Assembly (NCBI GenBank): GCA_964583185.1
Contig: CAZOVL010000010.1
Coordinates: forward strand, 1 to 49,346
Direction: 5' to 3'
Source of the DNA: Bacteroides_E sp964583185
GTDB taxonomy: Bacteria > Bacteroidota > Bacteroidia > Bacteroidales > Bacteroidaceae
DNA: 49,346 nucleotides
The translations under genes and the position numbers were made by a program. Under the pieces are notes generated by a model. The model searched no databases. It saw nothing but the letters and a program-made list of their open reading frames with translations, and was not told the DNA's origin. Positions 41,643 to 49,346 of the stretch are shown in pieces. How positions within the stretch are numbered: position 1 is the stretch's first letter; every line of letters begins with the position of its first letter.

Positions 41643-43511
41643 ATGAAAGTTAAAAGTATTTCTTTTAACGGTCTATCTGTAGCCGTAATAATCTGCTTAT
41701 TAACCATAAGTTGTGTAAATCAAATTACAGATGAAACAGTTATTAATGCGGAGAAAACTCCCATTGTATTATCTACTGATATCTATTATGTCAAATCGCG
41801 AGTGATGAATAACAAGTTTCAGAATAAAGATGCCATTGGATTATACGTTCTGAAGCAACCCAATACGCTGGAAGATGAACGATTTATTGACAATGCACTG
41901 TTCGTTTACTCTTCCAAAGAGATCTTTCTGTCCAAAGACACACTTTATTATCCTAAACACGATGCAATATGTGATTTCATTAGTTATTATCCTTATCAAA
42001 AAGAGGGGTTCAAGTCAGACCAAACTCAGATTACGGTAGGGATAGAAAAAGATCAATCTACAGTTGAAAACTATACGCTTTCAGATTTTATGTTAGCCTC
42101 TACAAATGACATCAAAGCGACCAACCATCCGGTAAATCTAACCTTTAAGCATAAAATGAGTAAAGTCTACATACGTGTTAAAGCAAAAGATAAAGACAAG
42201 CAATTGAATGAAGTTATGCTTGATTTTCCAAGTATTTCATTTAATGGTTTTTACACAGAAGCTACCTACGACTTTACTACCGATTATTTTTCTGAATATG
42301 CCAAACAAACCACTATTATTCCTTTTGGAGAATGGTCTTTAACCAAAAACCAATTGGTAGGAAAAGAGATTCTTCTATTTCCTCAAGAGGTAAACAAAGA
42401 ACATCAAACCATTACACTAAATGTTGATAATGAGATTTACTCTTGCTCTTTTCCTAACGACTTAGTCCTTAAATCGGGAGATAGTAATGAACTTACCATA
42501 AACTTTACTCCATCTAAAGGTATAGAGATAGAGAGTATTCACCCCTTAATTGCGGAATGGAATACAGGAAAGCAAACTGAGACCGATAATGACCTGCTGT
42601 ACAATCAGATTAACCTATCGGATTTTAGCTTTCAAAAAACACAAGTAACTCTTATACTTTCAGAAAAAAGAGAACCTTTGTATGAGGTAACCAAAGAGTT
42701 ATTAATGTCAAAAACAATGAAAGAACAAGCCATCATTGTCTACCCTATTGTAAATGATAAAGCAGATTTAACCCAAGGTGTGGTTTTAAACTTATTGAAT
42801 AACCACAAAAACATTCACGGTGGAACCATCTGTTGGAACAAATTAGATAATACCTTTGAATACAAAGAGGGAAATCAGCCCCCTATCCGTTCTTTTTTTA
42901 TTAACCAGCAGAATGAAATCGCATTTAGTATTCCCGAAAAACCACAACCTGTTTACTTATGCGAAAAAGTAATTAACGATCAAAGAAGAGATGAACAAAG
43001 AACTTACCCTTTAATAAAAATTGGAACGCAATACTGGATGGGAAGTGAGCTACATACCAACTATTACACCAATGGAAAAAAGATAAATGCAATAAAAGAT
43101 ACGATCAAAGAAGATATTCCTGTTTTAATAACCAGTAAAAAGCATCCTGAAAATTACTACTACAATGACAAAGCTGTCCTCACTAATATGCTACCTCCCA
43201 AAGGATGGAGAATTCCTTCTACGAATGATTGGAATCGTTTAGAAGAATACATACAACACGATATGGATATTTTGTTGAATAAGAGTTGGGGAAGAAAAAA
43301 TGCGCTAAACCTATCCGGATTTAACTGTAAACCTATCGGTTGTTTTGCAATCATAGCATACGAGGAAGATACAGGGTATTGGACGTTAAAAAGTAGCAAC
43401 TCTACAGAGATAGCCGAAAAATCGATAGCCATATTTAAGAAGAAAGAAAAACTGGCTTTCGTAACTAACAAATCGAACAAAGCATTTCCCATTCGATGTA
43501 TTATGAAATAA
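41643..43511 (+). CDS. Fimbrillin-like lipoprotein with C-terminal FISUMP-type domain
   Basis: A 622-aa lipoprotein (lipobox 'CLLTISCVNQ', Cys24). The N-terminal half has degraded fimbrillin signatures ('AICDFISYYPYQKEG', 'LTFKHKMSKVYI'), but the Arg and GNQW segment is weak ('KSRVMNNKFQNKDAIGLYVL'). The C-terminal half has the Fibrobacter-major-paralogous pattern: 'KIGTQYWMGSELHTNYYTN', 'PPKGWRIPSTNDWNRLEEYI', ending 'KAFPIRCIMK'. It is about twice as long as the pilins at 5.6 and 9.0 kb and stands alone, so it may be a tip or accessory pilin of another fibre. Its end lacks the variable-codon pattern seen at 7.8 and 8.6 kb. Confidence 0.75.
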   Translation: MKVKSISFNGLSVAVIICLLTISCVNQITDETVINAEKTPIVLSTDIYYVKSRVMNNKFQNKDAIGLYVLKQPNTLEDERFIDNALFVYSSKEIFLSKDTLYYPKHDAICDFISYYPYQKEGFKSDQTQITVGIEKDQSTVENYTLSDFMLASTNDIKATNHPVNLTFKHKMSKVYIRVKAKDKDKQLNEVMLDFPSISFNGFYTEATYDFTTDYFSEYAKQTTIIPFGEWSLTKNQLVGKEILLFPQEVNKEHQTITLNVDNEIYSCSFPNDLVLKSGDSNELTINFTPSKGIEIESIHPLIAEWNTGKQTETDNDLLYNQINLSDFSFQKTQVTLILSEKREPLYEVTKELLMSKTMKEQAIIVYPIVNDKADLTQGVVLNLLNNHKNIHGGTICWNKLDNTFEYKEGNQPPIRSFFINQQNEIAFSIPEKPQPVYLCEKVINDQRRDEQRTYPLIKIGTQYWMGSELHTNYYTNGKKINAIKDTIKEDIPVLITSKKHPENYYYNDKAVLTNMLPPKGWRIPSTNDWNRLEEYIQHDMDILLNKSWGRKNALNLSGFNCKPIGCFAIIAYEEDTGYWTLKSSNSTEIAEKSIAIFKKKEKLAFVTNKSNKAFPIRCIMK

Positions 43512-43545
43512 GAAGGAAGTTATATAAAAAGAAAGTAGATACAAC

Positions 43546-43588
43546 AAAAAACAGTCCCGAAAACATCATTGTTTCCGGGACTGTTTTT
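43546..43588. terminator. Bidirectional terminator
   Basis: AAACAGTCCCG (from about 43549) pairs with CGGGACTGTTT (ending at about 43586); an inner AAAC/GTTT pairing closes a short loop. T runs lie on both strands. It is shared by the fimbrillin-like gene and the convergent purF-type gene. Confidence 0.93.
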
Positions 43589-43606
43589 AGTATATAAACC
43601 AATATG

Positions 43607-45493
43607 CTAGAACTGAAAATTAGCTTCTACATATTTTATAAATGCTTTATTTATCAACTTATTACCTCCGGAAGTAGGATAATTTCCAGTAAAGTACCAA
43701 TCGCCCGTATGATTAGGACAAGCCTCATATAAGCCTTTGAGAGGCTGGAAAACCACTTCAATTTCAGCTCGTACAAATTCCGGTTTTAAAAGCTCTACCA
43801 TCTTTTCTGATAATTCTTCGGGAGTAAAAGAAGCATAAATCTCTTTTACCGGATTAATCATCTTCTCTTTGGGTAAATTTTCCTGATCTATCGCCTTTCT
43901 GTAGGCTGCCTCTATGACATATTTCATATCCTTTTCCTTTAACAGCTCAATGGCAGAACGGAAAACAACCAACTCTTCCATACTCGACATATCAATACCG
44001 TAATAGTCGGGATATCGTATTTGAGGAGCAGAAGAAACAATCACAATTTTCTTAGGACCTAACCGATCTAAAATACCCAATATACTTTGGCGGAGGGTAG
44101 TACCTCTCACAATACTATCATCAATAATAACCAAGTTATCTTTTTGAGATACCAAACTACCATAAGTCACATCGTAAACGTGAGCAGCCCAGTCATTACG
44201 AGTATTCCCTTCAGCAATGAAAGTACGAAGTTTAATATCTTTCAATGCAACTTTCTCACTACGTATACGTTTAGAAAGAATATGTTGAAGCTCTTCAACA
44301 GTAGGAGTATGTCCTAAAGCTTGAATTTCCTTGGCTTTCTTTTCATTCAGATAGTTATCCAATCCCTGTAATAAACCATAGTATGCCACTTCGGCCGTAT
44401 TAGGGATATATGAAAACACACTATTATTTACATCGTAATCAATGGCTTTAAGAATGGTAGGAACTAATTTCTCACCTAATAATTTACGTTCTTCGTAAAT
44501 ATCCTTATCGTTACCTCTGGAAAAATAAATACGTTCAAAAGAACAAGCTCTCTTTTCTTTAGCTTTATTAATTTGTTTCAAACGCATTTTCCCCGCCTTA
44601 TTTATAAACAAACCTTGACCGGGTTCCAGTTCGTGTATTTTATCAGCTGACACATTAAAAGTGGTCTGAATGGTTGGTCTTTCAGAAGCTACAACAATAA
44701 CCTCATCATCTTGATACCAATGTACCGGACGTATTCCCCAAGGGTCTCGCAAAGCAAATACCTCACCACTTCCGGTTAGTCCACTGACCACATAACCTCC
44801 ATCCCACTCTTTACTTGATGTTTCCAACACATTGGCTATATCAATGTTACTTTCAATGTATTGAGTAATATCTTGTCCTTCAAGCCCTTTTTCATCGTGC
44901 GCAACTTGGAAAACGCGTTCAACTTCACGATCTAAACGATGTCCCATTTGCTCCAATAAAATATAAGCATCGGTATATACTCGTGGATGTTGTCCTATGG
45001 AGGTTATTCCCTTAAAAATATCCTCCAGGTTAGTCATCGTAAAGTTTCCACAAATAGCTAAGTTTTTAGCTCTCCAATTATTTCTACGCAAAAAAGGATG
45101 AACATAAGAGATACCTGATTTACCGGAAGTTTCATAACGGAGATGCCCTAAATAAACTTCACCAACAAAAGGGATGTTATCTAAAGCGTAATCTGAATCA
45201 TTAACTTTCTCGGGAGGTATACCATTGAATTTATCGTGAATATTATTAAAAATCTGAGCTATGGCATCAGCCCCTAACTCTCTTTCTCTAAACAGATACT
45301 CTTCTCCGGGCTTTGTTTTCAACTTCAAGCAGGCTATACCTGCACCATCTTGACCGCGATTGTGTTGCTTTTCCATCAACAAATACAAACGGTTCAATGC
45401 GTATGAACATGTTCCGTATTTCTCTTTATAATACTCAAGAGGTTTTAATAAACGAATCATGGCAATACCACATTCATGCTTTAATTGTTCCAT
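43607..45493 (-). CDS. purF: PurF-type glutamine amidotransferase/phosphoribosyltransferase, long form
   Basis: A 628-aa protein from ATG 45493; the frame runs to 45550, but the start before 'MEQLKHECGIAMIRLL' fits the family. Cys8 would be the nucleophile after a short propeptide. The glutaminase half includes 'KQHNRGQDGAGIACLKLK' and 'GEVYLGHLRYETSG'. The phosphoribosyltransferase half has the PRPP loop 'LVIIDDSIVRGTTLR'. It is over 100 residues longer than typical PurF (about 470-505), and its glutaminase motif reads 'CGNFTMTN' rather than 'HNGNLTN'. It may be a Bacteroidota-specific amidophosphoribosyltransferase or a paralogue with another acceptor. Confidence 0.85.
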   Translation of the reverse strand: MEQLKHECGIAMIRLLKPLEYYKEKYGTCSYALNRLYLLMEKQHNRGQDGAGIACLKLKTKPGEEYLFRERELGADAIAQIFNNIHDKFNGIPPEKVNDSDYALDNIPFVGEVYLGHLRYETSGKSGISYVHPFLRRNNWRAKNLAICGNFTMTNLEDIFKGITSIGQHPRVYTDAYILLEQMGHRLDREVERVFQVAHDEKGLEGQDITQYIESNIDIANVLETSSKEWDGGYVVSGLTGSGEVFALRDPWGIRPVHWYQDDEVIVVASERPTIQTTFNVSADKIHELEPGQGLFINKAGKMRLKQINKAKEKRACSFERIYFSRGNDKDIYEERKLLGEKLVPTILKAIDYDVNNSVFSYIPNTAEVAYYGLLQGLDNYLNEKKAKEIQALGHTPTVEELQHILSKRIRSEKVALKDIKLRTFIAEGNTRNDWAAHVYDVTYGSLVSQKDNLVIIDDSIVRGTTLRQSILGILDRLGPKKIVIVSSAPQIRYPDYYGIDMSSMEELVVFRSAIELLKEKDMKYVIEAAYRKAIDQENLPKEKMINPVKEIYASFTPEELSEKMVELLKPEFVRAEIEVVFQPLKGLYEACPNHTGDWYFTGNYPTSGGNKLINKAFIKYVEANFQF

Positions 45494-45547
45494 TGTTCTT
45501 TTGGTGGTTTTATTTATTCGATTTTCGACTAAATCGTAAATCTGCCA

Positions 45548-45579
45548 CAAAAATAATAGATTTATGCTTCAAAATACAA
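45548..45579 (-). promoter_or_regulatory. Promoter of the purF-type gene
   Basis: On the minus strand, TTG (45579-45577) is followed after 21 nt by TATTTTTG (45555-45548), matching the Bacteroidales -33/-7 consensus. It is 55 nt before the chosen start at 45493 and overlaps the longer alternative start at 45550, which supports the shorter protein. Confidence 0.7.
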
Positions 45580-45733
45580 GATTCAATCACTTTTTACACA
45601 TTGAATTTTAGAAGCCATTTTATAATTAGCATATCCAAGGGGTAGTAACAAACAAGTGTGTAAATAGAAGCACTATTTTATTGAAACAAAACAATGAATT
45701 TTCATTTTACAGAAAAACAAACTAAAACACCTT

Positions 45734-45790
45734 AAAAAAAGAAAGCCCACAAACTCTTATTTGCATAAGAACTTGCGGGCTTTTTGTTGT
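45734..45790 (-). terminator. Terminator after the thioredoxin-like gene
   Basis: AAAGCCC (45742-45748) pairs with GGGCTTT (45777-45783), with CAA/TTG and TCTTAT/ATAAGA inner pairs and a TTGC loop. The A run at 45734-45740 gives a U run on the minus strand. The T run on the plus strand makes it possibly bidirectional. Confidence 0.85.
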
Positions 45791-45866
45791 ATTATTTCCT
45801 CTTTTGTTAAACAATCAGCTGGAAGTTACTATTTTCCAGTGATTTAGCTTACATCTTTCTTCTCAG

Positions 45867-46367
45867 TTAAATATCAAGATAAGATGTAAGATCTTCAGCA
45901 GAGATGTTTTTGGCTATAATTTTGCCTTTAGCATCTATTAAATAGTTCGTAAATCCTTTATTCAATTTAAATTTTTGAAATAGTTTGGATTCCTGACCTG
46001 CTGTTTCAACAAAACAGTTAGGCGTAACTATTTGATCTTTTCTCACTGTCTCTTCAAATATGGATTGATAATCGTCAAAAGAGACTGATACAAGGGTTAT
46101 GTTACTATGAGCCGATGACTTTAATACGTTACTTAAACTTACATTTTGAACCCTCGATAAAGCGTCATAACTGGCCCAGAAACTAAGCAACACACATTCG
46201 CCTCTTAAATCTTTTAGGCTAATTGATTGCTCATTTACTTTAGTTTTAATCATAAGATCAGGGGCTAAATCCCCTACATTCAAACCACTAGTGGGTTTGT
46301 CTTTTTCTATAAAAGAAGTCAAGGAACAAATTAGTAATACAACAAAAATCCATTTTACATGTTTCAT
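45867..46367 (-). CDS. Thioredoxin-fold protein lacking the CxxC motif
   Basis: A 166-aa exported protein (N-terminal MKHVKWIFVVLLICSLTSF) of the TlpA/AhpC-TSA fold: 'VGDLAPDLMIKTKVNEQSIS', 'GECVLLSFWASYDALSR' and 'TNYLIDAKGKIIAKNI'. In TlpA proteins the segment reads WASWCxxC; here the two cysteines are Asp68 and Ser71, so disulfide exchange is not expected at that site. Another Cys at 58 precedes the strand. It may be a binding or scaffold protein. Alone, divergent from serB. Confidence 0.82.
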   Translation of the reverse strand: MKHVKWIFVVLLICSLTSFIEKDKPTSGLNVGDLAPDLMIKTKVNEQSISLKDLRGECVLLSFWASYDALSRVQNVSLSNVLKSSAHSNITLVSVSFDDYQSIFEETVRKDQIVTPNCFVETAGQESKLFQKFKLNKGFTNYLIDAKGKIIAKNISAEDLTSYLDI

Positions 46368-46546
46368 GTAATGCGGTTTTAGTTAATACTATTCGGGACT
46401 GTGTTCAACAGTGATTTCCCCCGAACATTATCTGTTAGATCTACATAACAGACACATTCTGTTACAGTTAAAGACCTATTTTTCAGAAATCGGGGACAAA
46501 GTTAATGAATAATTCCCCCTATTTCCAAACTTATTATCAACTTTCT

Positions 46547-46609
46547 TACATTTGCAAATTCTTTTTCTATGTTATATAACAGATTATCAGGTATTTTTAA
46601 TTACTTTTG
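46547..46609 (+). promoter_or_regulatory. Two -7 boxes upstream of serB
   Basis: TACATTTG (46547-46554) and TACTTTTG (46602-46609) both match TAnnTTTG; the second is 30 nt before the serB ATG. No convincing -33 TTG for either. Confidence 0.45.
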
Positions 46610-46638
46610 CTATTCTTAAAAACACAACTGAATTTTGT

Positions 46639-47874
46639 ATGGAGTTAGCACCCGATGAATTAATTTTAATGCGTATCACAGGAGAAGATCGTCCTGGATT
46701 AACAGCTTCTATTACGAGTGTATTATCAAAATATGATGCCAGCATCTTAGATATTGGACAGGCAGATATACATAACACCTTGTCGTTAGGTATTCTTTGT
46801 AAGACTGACGAATCCAAATCAGGGTTTATGATGAAAGACCTGCTTTTTAAAGCCTCTGAACTGAATGTAAGTGTACGCTTCTACCCCATTAGTAAAAAAG
46901 AATATGAACAATGGGTAAGTATGCAAGGAAAGAATCGCTATATTTTGACTTTACTAGGGCGTAAGCTTACAGCAAAACAAATACATACAGCATCTCATAT
47001 TTTATCCGAACAGGGAGTGAATATAGATGCCATCAGGCGATTGACCGGGAGAATGCCCTTAGATGAGAGTAAAGCAAACATCAGATCGTGTATTGAGTTT
47101 TCAGTAAGGGGTAATCCTAAAGACCGTATTGAGATGCAGAAGAAATTAATGCAGCTATCACGCGACTTAGAGATTGACTTCTCTTTTCAGCAAGACAATA
47201 TGTACAGACGTATGCGGCGATTAATCTGTTTTGATATGGATTCAACCCTTATAAAAACAGAGGTTATTGATGAGCTAGCTATTAAAGCGGGTGTAGGAGA
47301 TGAAGTAAAAACAATTACAGAACAAGCCATGCGAGGTGAAATAGACTTCAACGAAAGTTTTATTAAACGCATAGCTCTTCTTAAAGGCCTGGACGAATCT
47401 ACATTAAAAGAAGTGGCAGAAAACCTGCCAATCACTGAAGGAGTAGACCGACTGATGTACGTTCTTAAAAAATATGGATATAAGATTGCAATTCTATCAG
47501 GTGGATTCACCTATTTTGGAGAGTATTTGCAAAGTAAATATGACATTGACTATGTATATGCCAATGAACTTGAAATTGTTGATGGCAAGTTAACAGGTAA
47601 ACACATAGGTAGCATTGTTGATGGTAAGCGTAAAGCTGAATTATTAGGGCTAATTGCTCAAGTAGAAAAAGTAGATATTGCACAAACCATAGCTGTTGGC
47701 GATGGAGCTAATGACTTACCTATGCTTGATAGAGCCGGTTTAGGAATTGCTTTTCATGCCAAGCCTAAGGTGGTTGCCAATGCAAAACAATCCATAAACA
47801 CCATAGGACTGGATGGTGTTCTTTATTTCTTAGGATTTAAAGATTCCTACCTAGATGATCAGGGTAGATTCTAA
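46639..47874 (+). CDS. serB: Phosphoserine phosphatase with N-terminal ACT domains
   Basis: A 411-aa protein. Two ACT-like domains (about 5-170, 'MRITGEDRPGLTASITSVL' and 'ILTLLGRKLTAKQIHTASHI') are followed by a HAD phosphatase: motif I 'CFDMDSTLIKTE' (nucleophile Asp199, Asp201), motif II 'AILSGGF', and motif III/IV 'VGDGANDLPMLDRAGLGIAF'. It removes phosphate from phosphoserine in serine synthesis; the ACT domains probably bind serine or another amino acid. ATG 46639 is preferred over 46552 because conserved sequence begins there and both -7 boxes lie just upstream. Confidence 0.94.
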   Translation: MELAPDELILMRITGEDRPGLTASITSVLSKYDASILDIGQADIHNTLSLGILCKTDESKSGFMMKDLLFKASELNVSVRFYPISKKEYEQWVSMQGKNRYILTLLGRKLTAKQIHTASHILSEQGVNIDAIRRLTGRMPLDESKANIRSCIEFSVRGNPKDRIEMQKKLMQLSRDLEIDFSFQQDNMYRRMRRLICFDMDSTLIKTEVIDELAIKAGVGDEVKTITEQAMRGEIDFNESFIKRIALLKGLDESTLKEVAENLPITEGVDRLMYVLKKYGYKIAILSGGFTYFGEYLQSKYDIDYVYANELEIVDGKLTGKHIGSIVDGKRKAELLGLIAQVEKVDIAQTIAVGDGANDLPMLDRAGLGIAFHAKPKVVANAKQSINTIGLDGVLYFLGFKDSYLDDQGRF

Positions 47875-47911
47875 ATCAGTCAATATTTTATTACAAAAAG
47901 ATTATAAACAG

Positions 47912-49150
47912 ATGGAATTTTCAGAATTAAACCTTCACCCAAGCATTTTGGAAGGATTGGATGTAATGAACTTCAAACAATGTACACAAGTTCAAGAAAA
48001 AGCAATCCCTGAGATATTAAAAGGCAATGACATCATTGCCATTGCTCAAACGGGAACAGGAAAAACAGCTGCTTTTGTTCTTCCCATTTTACATTTACTG
48101 AGTGAGAGGAGTAATTCAAAAGGTCCTCAATGCATCATTATGACTCCTACCCGGGAACTGGCTCAACAAATTGACCAAGAGATACAGGGCTTTTCATACT
48201 TCTTATCCATCTCTAGCATTGCCATTTATGGAGGAAACGACGGAATTGCTTTTGAGCAACAAAAGAAAGGATTAACCCGAGGAGCTGATATTATTATAGC
48301 TACTCCCGGACGCTTGCTTTCACACATAAACTTAGGATATGTGGACTTATCTGAACTTTCTATTTTTGTATTAGATGAAGCCGACCGTATGTTAGATATG
48401 GGGTTTCACGAAGATATTATGGCAATAGAAAGGCAATTGCCTAAGAAAAGACAAAACTTACTTTTCTCTGCCACTATGCCCACAAAAATACAAACATTAA
48501 GCAATGTCATTTTACGAAATCCGGTGGAAATTAAATTGGCAGTATCTAAACCGGCAGAAAAAATAATTCAAGCAGCATACATTTGTTACGACAATCAGAA
48601 AATTGAAATCATCAAAGATTTGTTTAAGAATGATTTACCTAAGCGTACGCTTATCTTTGCCTCTACCAAAGTCAAAGTAAAAGAAATTACCCAGGCTTTG
48701 AATCAACTTAAACTAGAGGCCAAAGAGATGCATTCTGATTTAGATCAAAATCAACGAGAGCAAAACATAAGAGATTTTAAGTCGGGTGCTATTCAACTAT
48801 TAGTGGCAACAGACATTGTATCACGAGGCATTGACATTGATGATATCCGTTTAGTTATTAATTACGATGTGCCGAATGATACTGAAGACTATGTACACCG
48901 AATTGGGCGAACTGCACGAGCTAACAATGACGGGGTTGCCCTGACATTTGTTGGACAAGAAGAGCAAACGGCTTTCCACCAAATTGAAGAGTTTCTGGAA
49001 GAAGATATTTATAAAATACCTTTGCCAGACACCATGGGAGAAGGTCCGGCATACGAGCCTCAGCTAAAACAGAATAAGAAGAGGAATTATAAAAAGAAGA
49101 ATCATTCAAACAGACGAAAAAGACCTGATCAATCAAACAAAAAAAGCTAA
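47912..49150 (+). CDS. DEAD-box RNA helicase
   Basis: A 412-aa protein with Q motif ('MNFKQCTQVQEKAIPEI'), Walker A 'AQTGTGKTAAF', 'PTRELAQQ', 'TPGRL', 'VLDEADRMLDMGF', 'LLFSATMP', and the helicase C motifs 'LLVATDIVSRGIDIDDIRLV' and 'HRIGRTARA'. The C-terminal tail is very basic (RNYKKKNHSNRRKR), typical of RhlE-like RNA helicases. It acts in ribosome assembly or mRNA decay, especially in the cold. Start chosen at 47912 ('MEFSELNLHP'); the frame extends back into serB. It lies 37 nt after serB and may be co-transcribed. Confidence 0.95.
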   Translation: MEFSELNLHPSILEGLDVMNFKQCTQVQEKAIPEILKGNDIIAIAQTGTGKTAAFVLPILHLLSERSNSKGPQCIIMTPTRELAQQIDQEIQGFSYFLSISSIAIYGGNDGIAFEQQKKGLTRGADIIIATPGRLLSHINLGYVDLSELSIFVLDEADRMLDMGFHEDIMAIERQLPKKRQNLLFSATMPTKIQTLSNVILRNPVEIKLAVSKPAEKIIQAAYICYDNQKIEIIKDLFKNDLPKRTLIFASTKVKVKEITQALNQLKLEAKEMHSDLDQNQREQNIRDFKSGAIQLLVATDIVSRGIDIDDIRLVINYDVPNDTEDYVHRIGRTARANNDGVALTFVGQEEQTAFHQIEEFLEEDIYKIPLPDTMGEGPAYEPQLKQNKKRNYKKKNHSNRRKRPDQSNKKS

Positions 49151-49151
49151 C

Positions 49152-49346
49152 TTAATTTACTATCTGTAACGTCATTTCGTTATCAAAACTAACTGTTATC
49201 TTTATCACATTACAAATTACACTTTCCGGAATACAAATAGAAGCCAGGTAGTGATATCCTTTTCCATCTACCCCTAGAAAGTCCATATCCGATAAAATGG
49301 ATTGCTGATAGAACTCTGCATCCATCATATCCTTAAATAGCTCCTT
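49152..49346 (-). CDS. 3' end of a gene of unknown function (cut by window)
   Basis: The minus-strand frame is open from the window edge to TAA (49152-49154), giving 64 residues that begin 'KELFKDMMDAEFYQQ', contain 'DFLGVDGKGYHYLASICIPE' and end 'NEMTLQIVN'. It overlaps no other gene and is convergent with the helicase, 1 nt apart. The hydrophobic-polar pattern suggests a real protein end, but I do not recognise the family. Confidence 0.6.
   Translation of the reverse strand, partial: KELFKDMMDAEFYQQSILSDMDFLGVDGKGYHYLASICIPESVICNVIKITVSFDNEMTLQIVN

Noticed and set aside
43300..43511. The end of the lone fimbrillin-like gene as a third variable repeat
   Set aside because: Its FISUMP ending has no matching framework or clustered codon differences with the two repeats at 7.8 and 8.6 kb.

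Overview
The window is low-GC DNA from a member of the Bacteroidota, most likely order Bacteroidales. The evidence is a SusC/SusD pair, several fimbrillin-family pilins with an Mfa2/FimB-like anchor and a DUF3575 protein, TPR-containing membrane regulators, promoter boxes of the Bacteroidales type (TAnnTTTG) and a lack of strong Shine-Dalgarno sequences. Dysgonomonadaceae or a relative is plausible, but I cannot fix the genus. The sequence contains one 100-N scaffold gap (8028-8127).

Layout. (1) 1-1546: a predicted PD-(D/E)XK-type nuclease, a degenerate protein fragment and a CTAG-rich palindromic intergenic repeat that recurs at 23.3 kb. (2) 1547-12529: a type V (fimbrillin) pilus region. 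It holds a TPR/AraC membrane regulator, a divergent operon of DUF3575 protein, Mfa2/FimB-like anchor and fimbrillin, then a fimbrillin gene with an in-frame stop and a DUF1566/C-type-lectin-like C-terminus, a paralogous C-terminus cut by the gap, another fimbrillin, and a convergent response regulator/histidine kinase pair. The two C-terminal domains differ at the DNA level in a way that looks like variable repeats of a diversity-generating retroelement (DGR). (3) 13243-20609: a tightly packed five-gene operon encoding an HPD-less J-like tail-anchored protein, a transmembrane protein with a GrpE-like cytosolic end, an Hsp70, a pseudokinase-AAA+ fusion and a TerB-like protein. I think this is the best candidate for an undescribed system. 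Two convergent genes of unknown function (20698-22447) flank it. (4) 23532-36090: a TPR/HTH regulator and a polysaccharide-utilisation operon (SusC, SusD, a split LysO-type lysine exporter, GH2 beta-galactosidase, GH63-like glycosidase). (5) 36110-49346: metabolic and housekeeping genes: YqhD-like alcohol dehydrogenase with an HdeD/DUF308 protein, Ogt methyltransferase, trpB behind a Trp-codon leader peptide and attenuator, type I asparaginase, a lone fimbrillin-like lipoprotein, a long PurF-type protein, a redox-dead thioredoxin-like protein, SerB, a DEAD-box helicase and the 3' end of an unknown gene.

How the parts work together. The pilus genes probably build and anchor fimbrillin fibres whose lectin-like tips are diversified. 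The J/GrpE/Hsp70/AAA+ operon looks like a membrane-associated protein-remodelling machine that could pass a periplasmic signal to a cytosolic chaperone. The SusCD operon imports and degrades a galactoside- or glucoside-containing glycan. No RNA genes, CRISPR arrays, transposases or reverse transcriptase were seen in the window.
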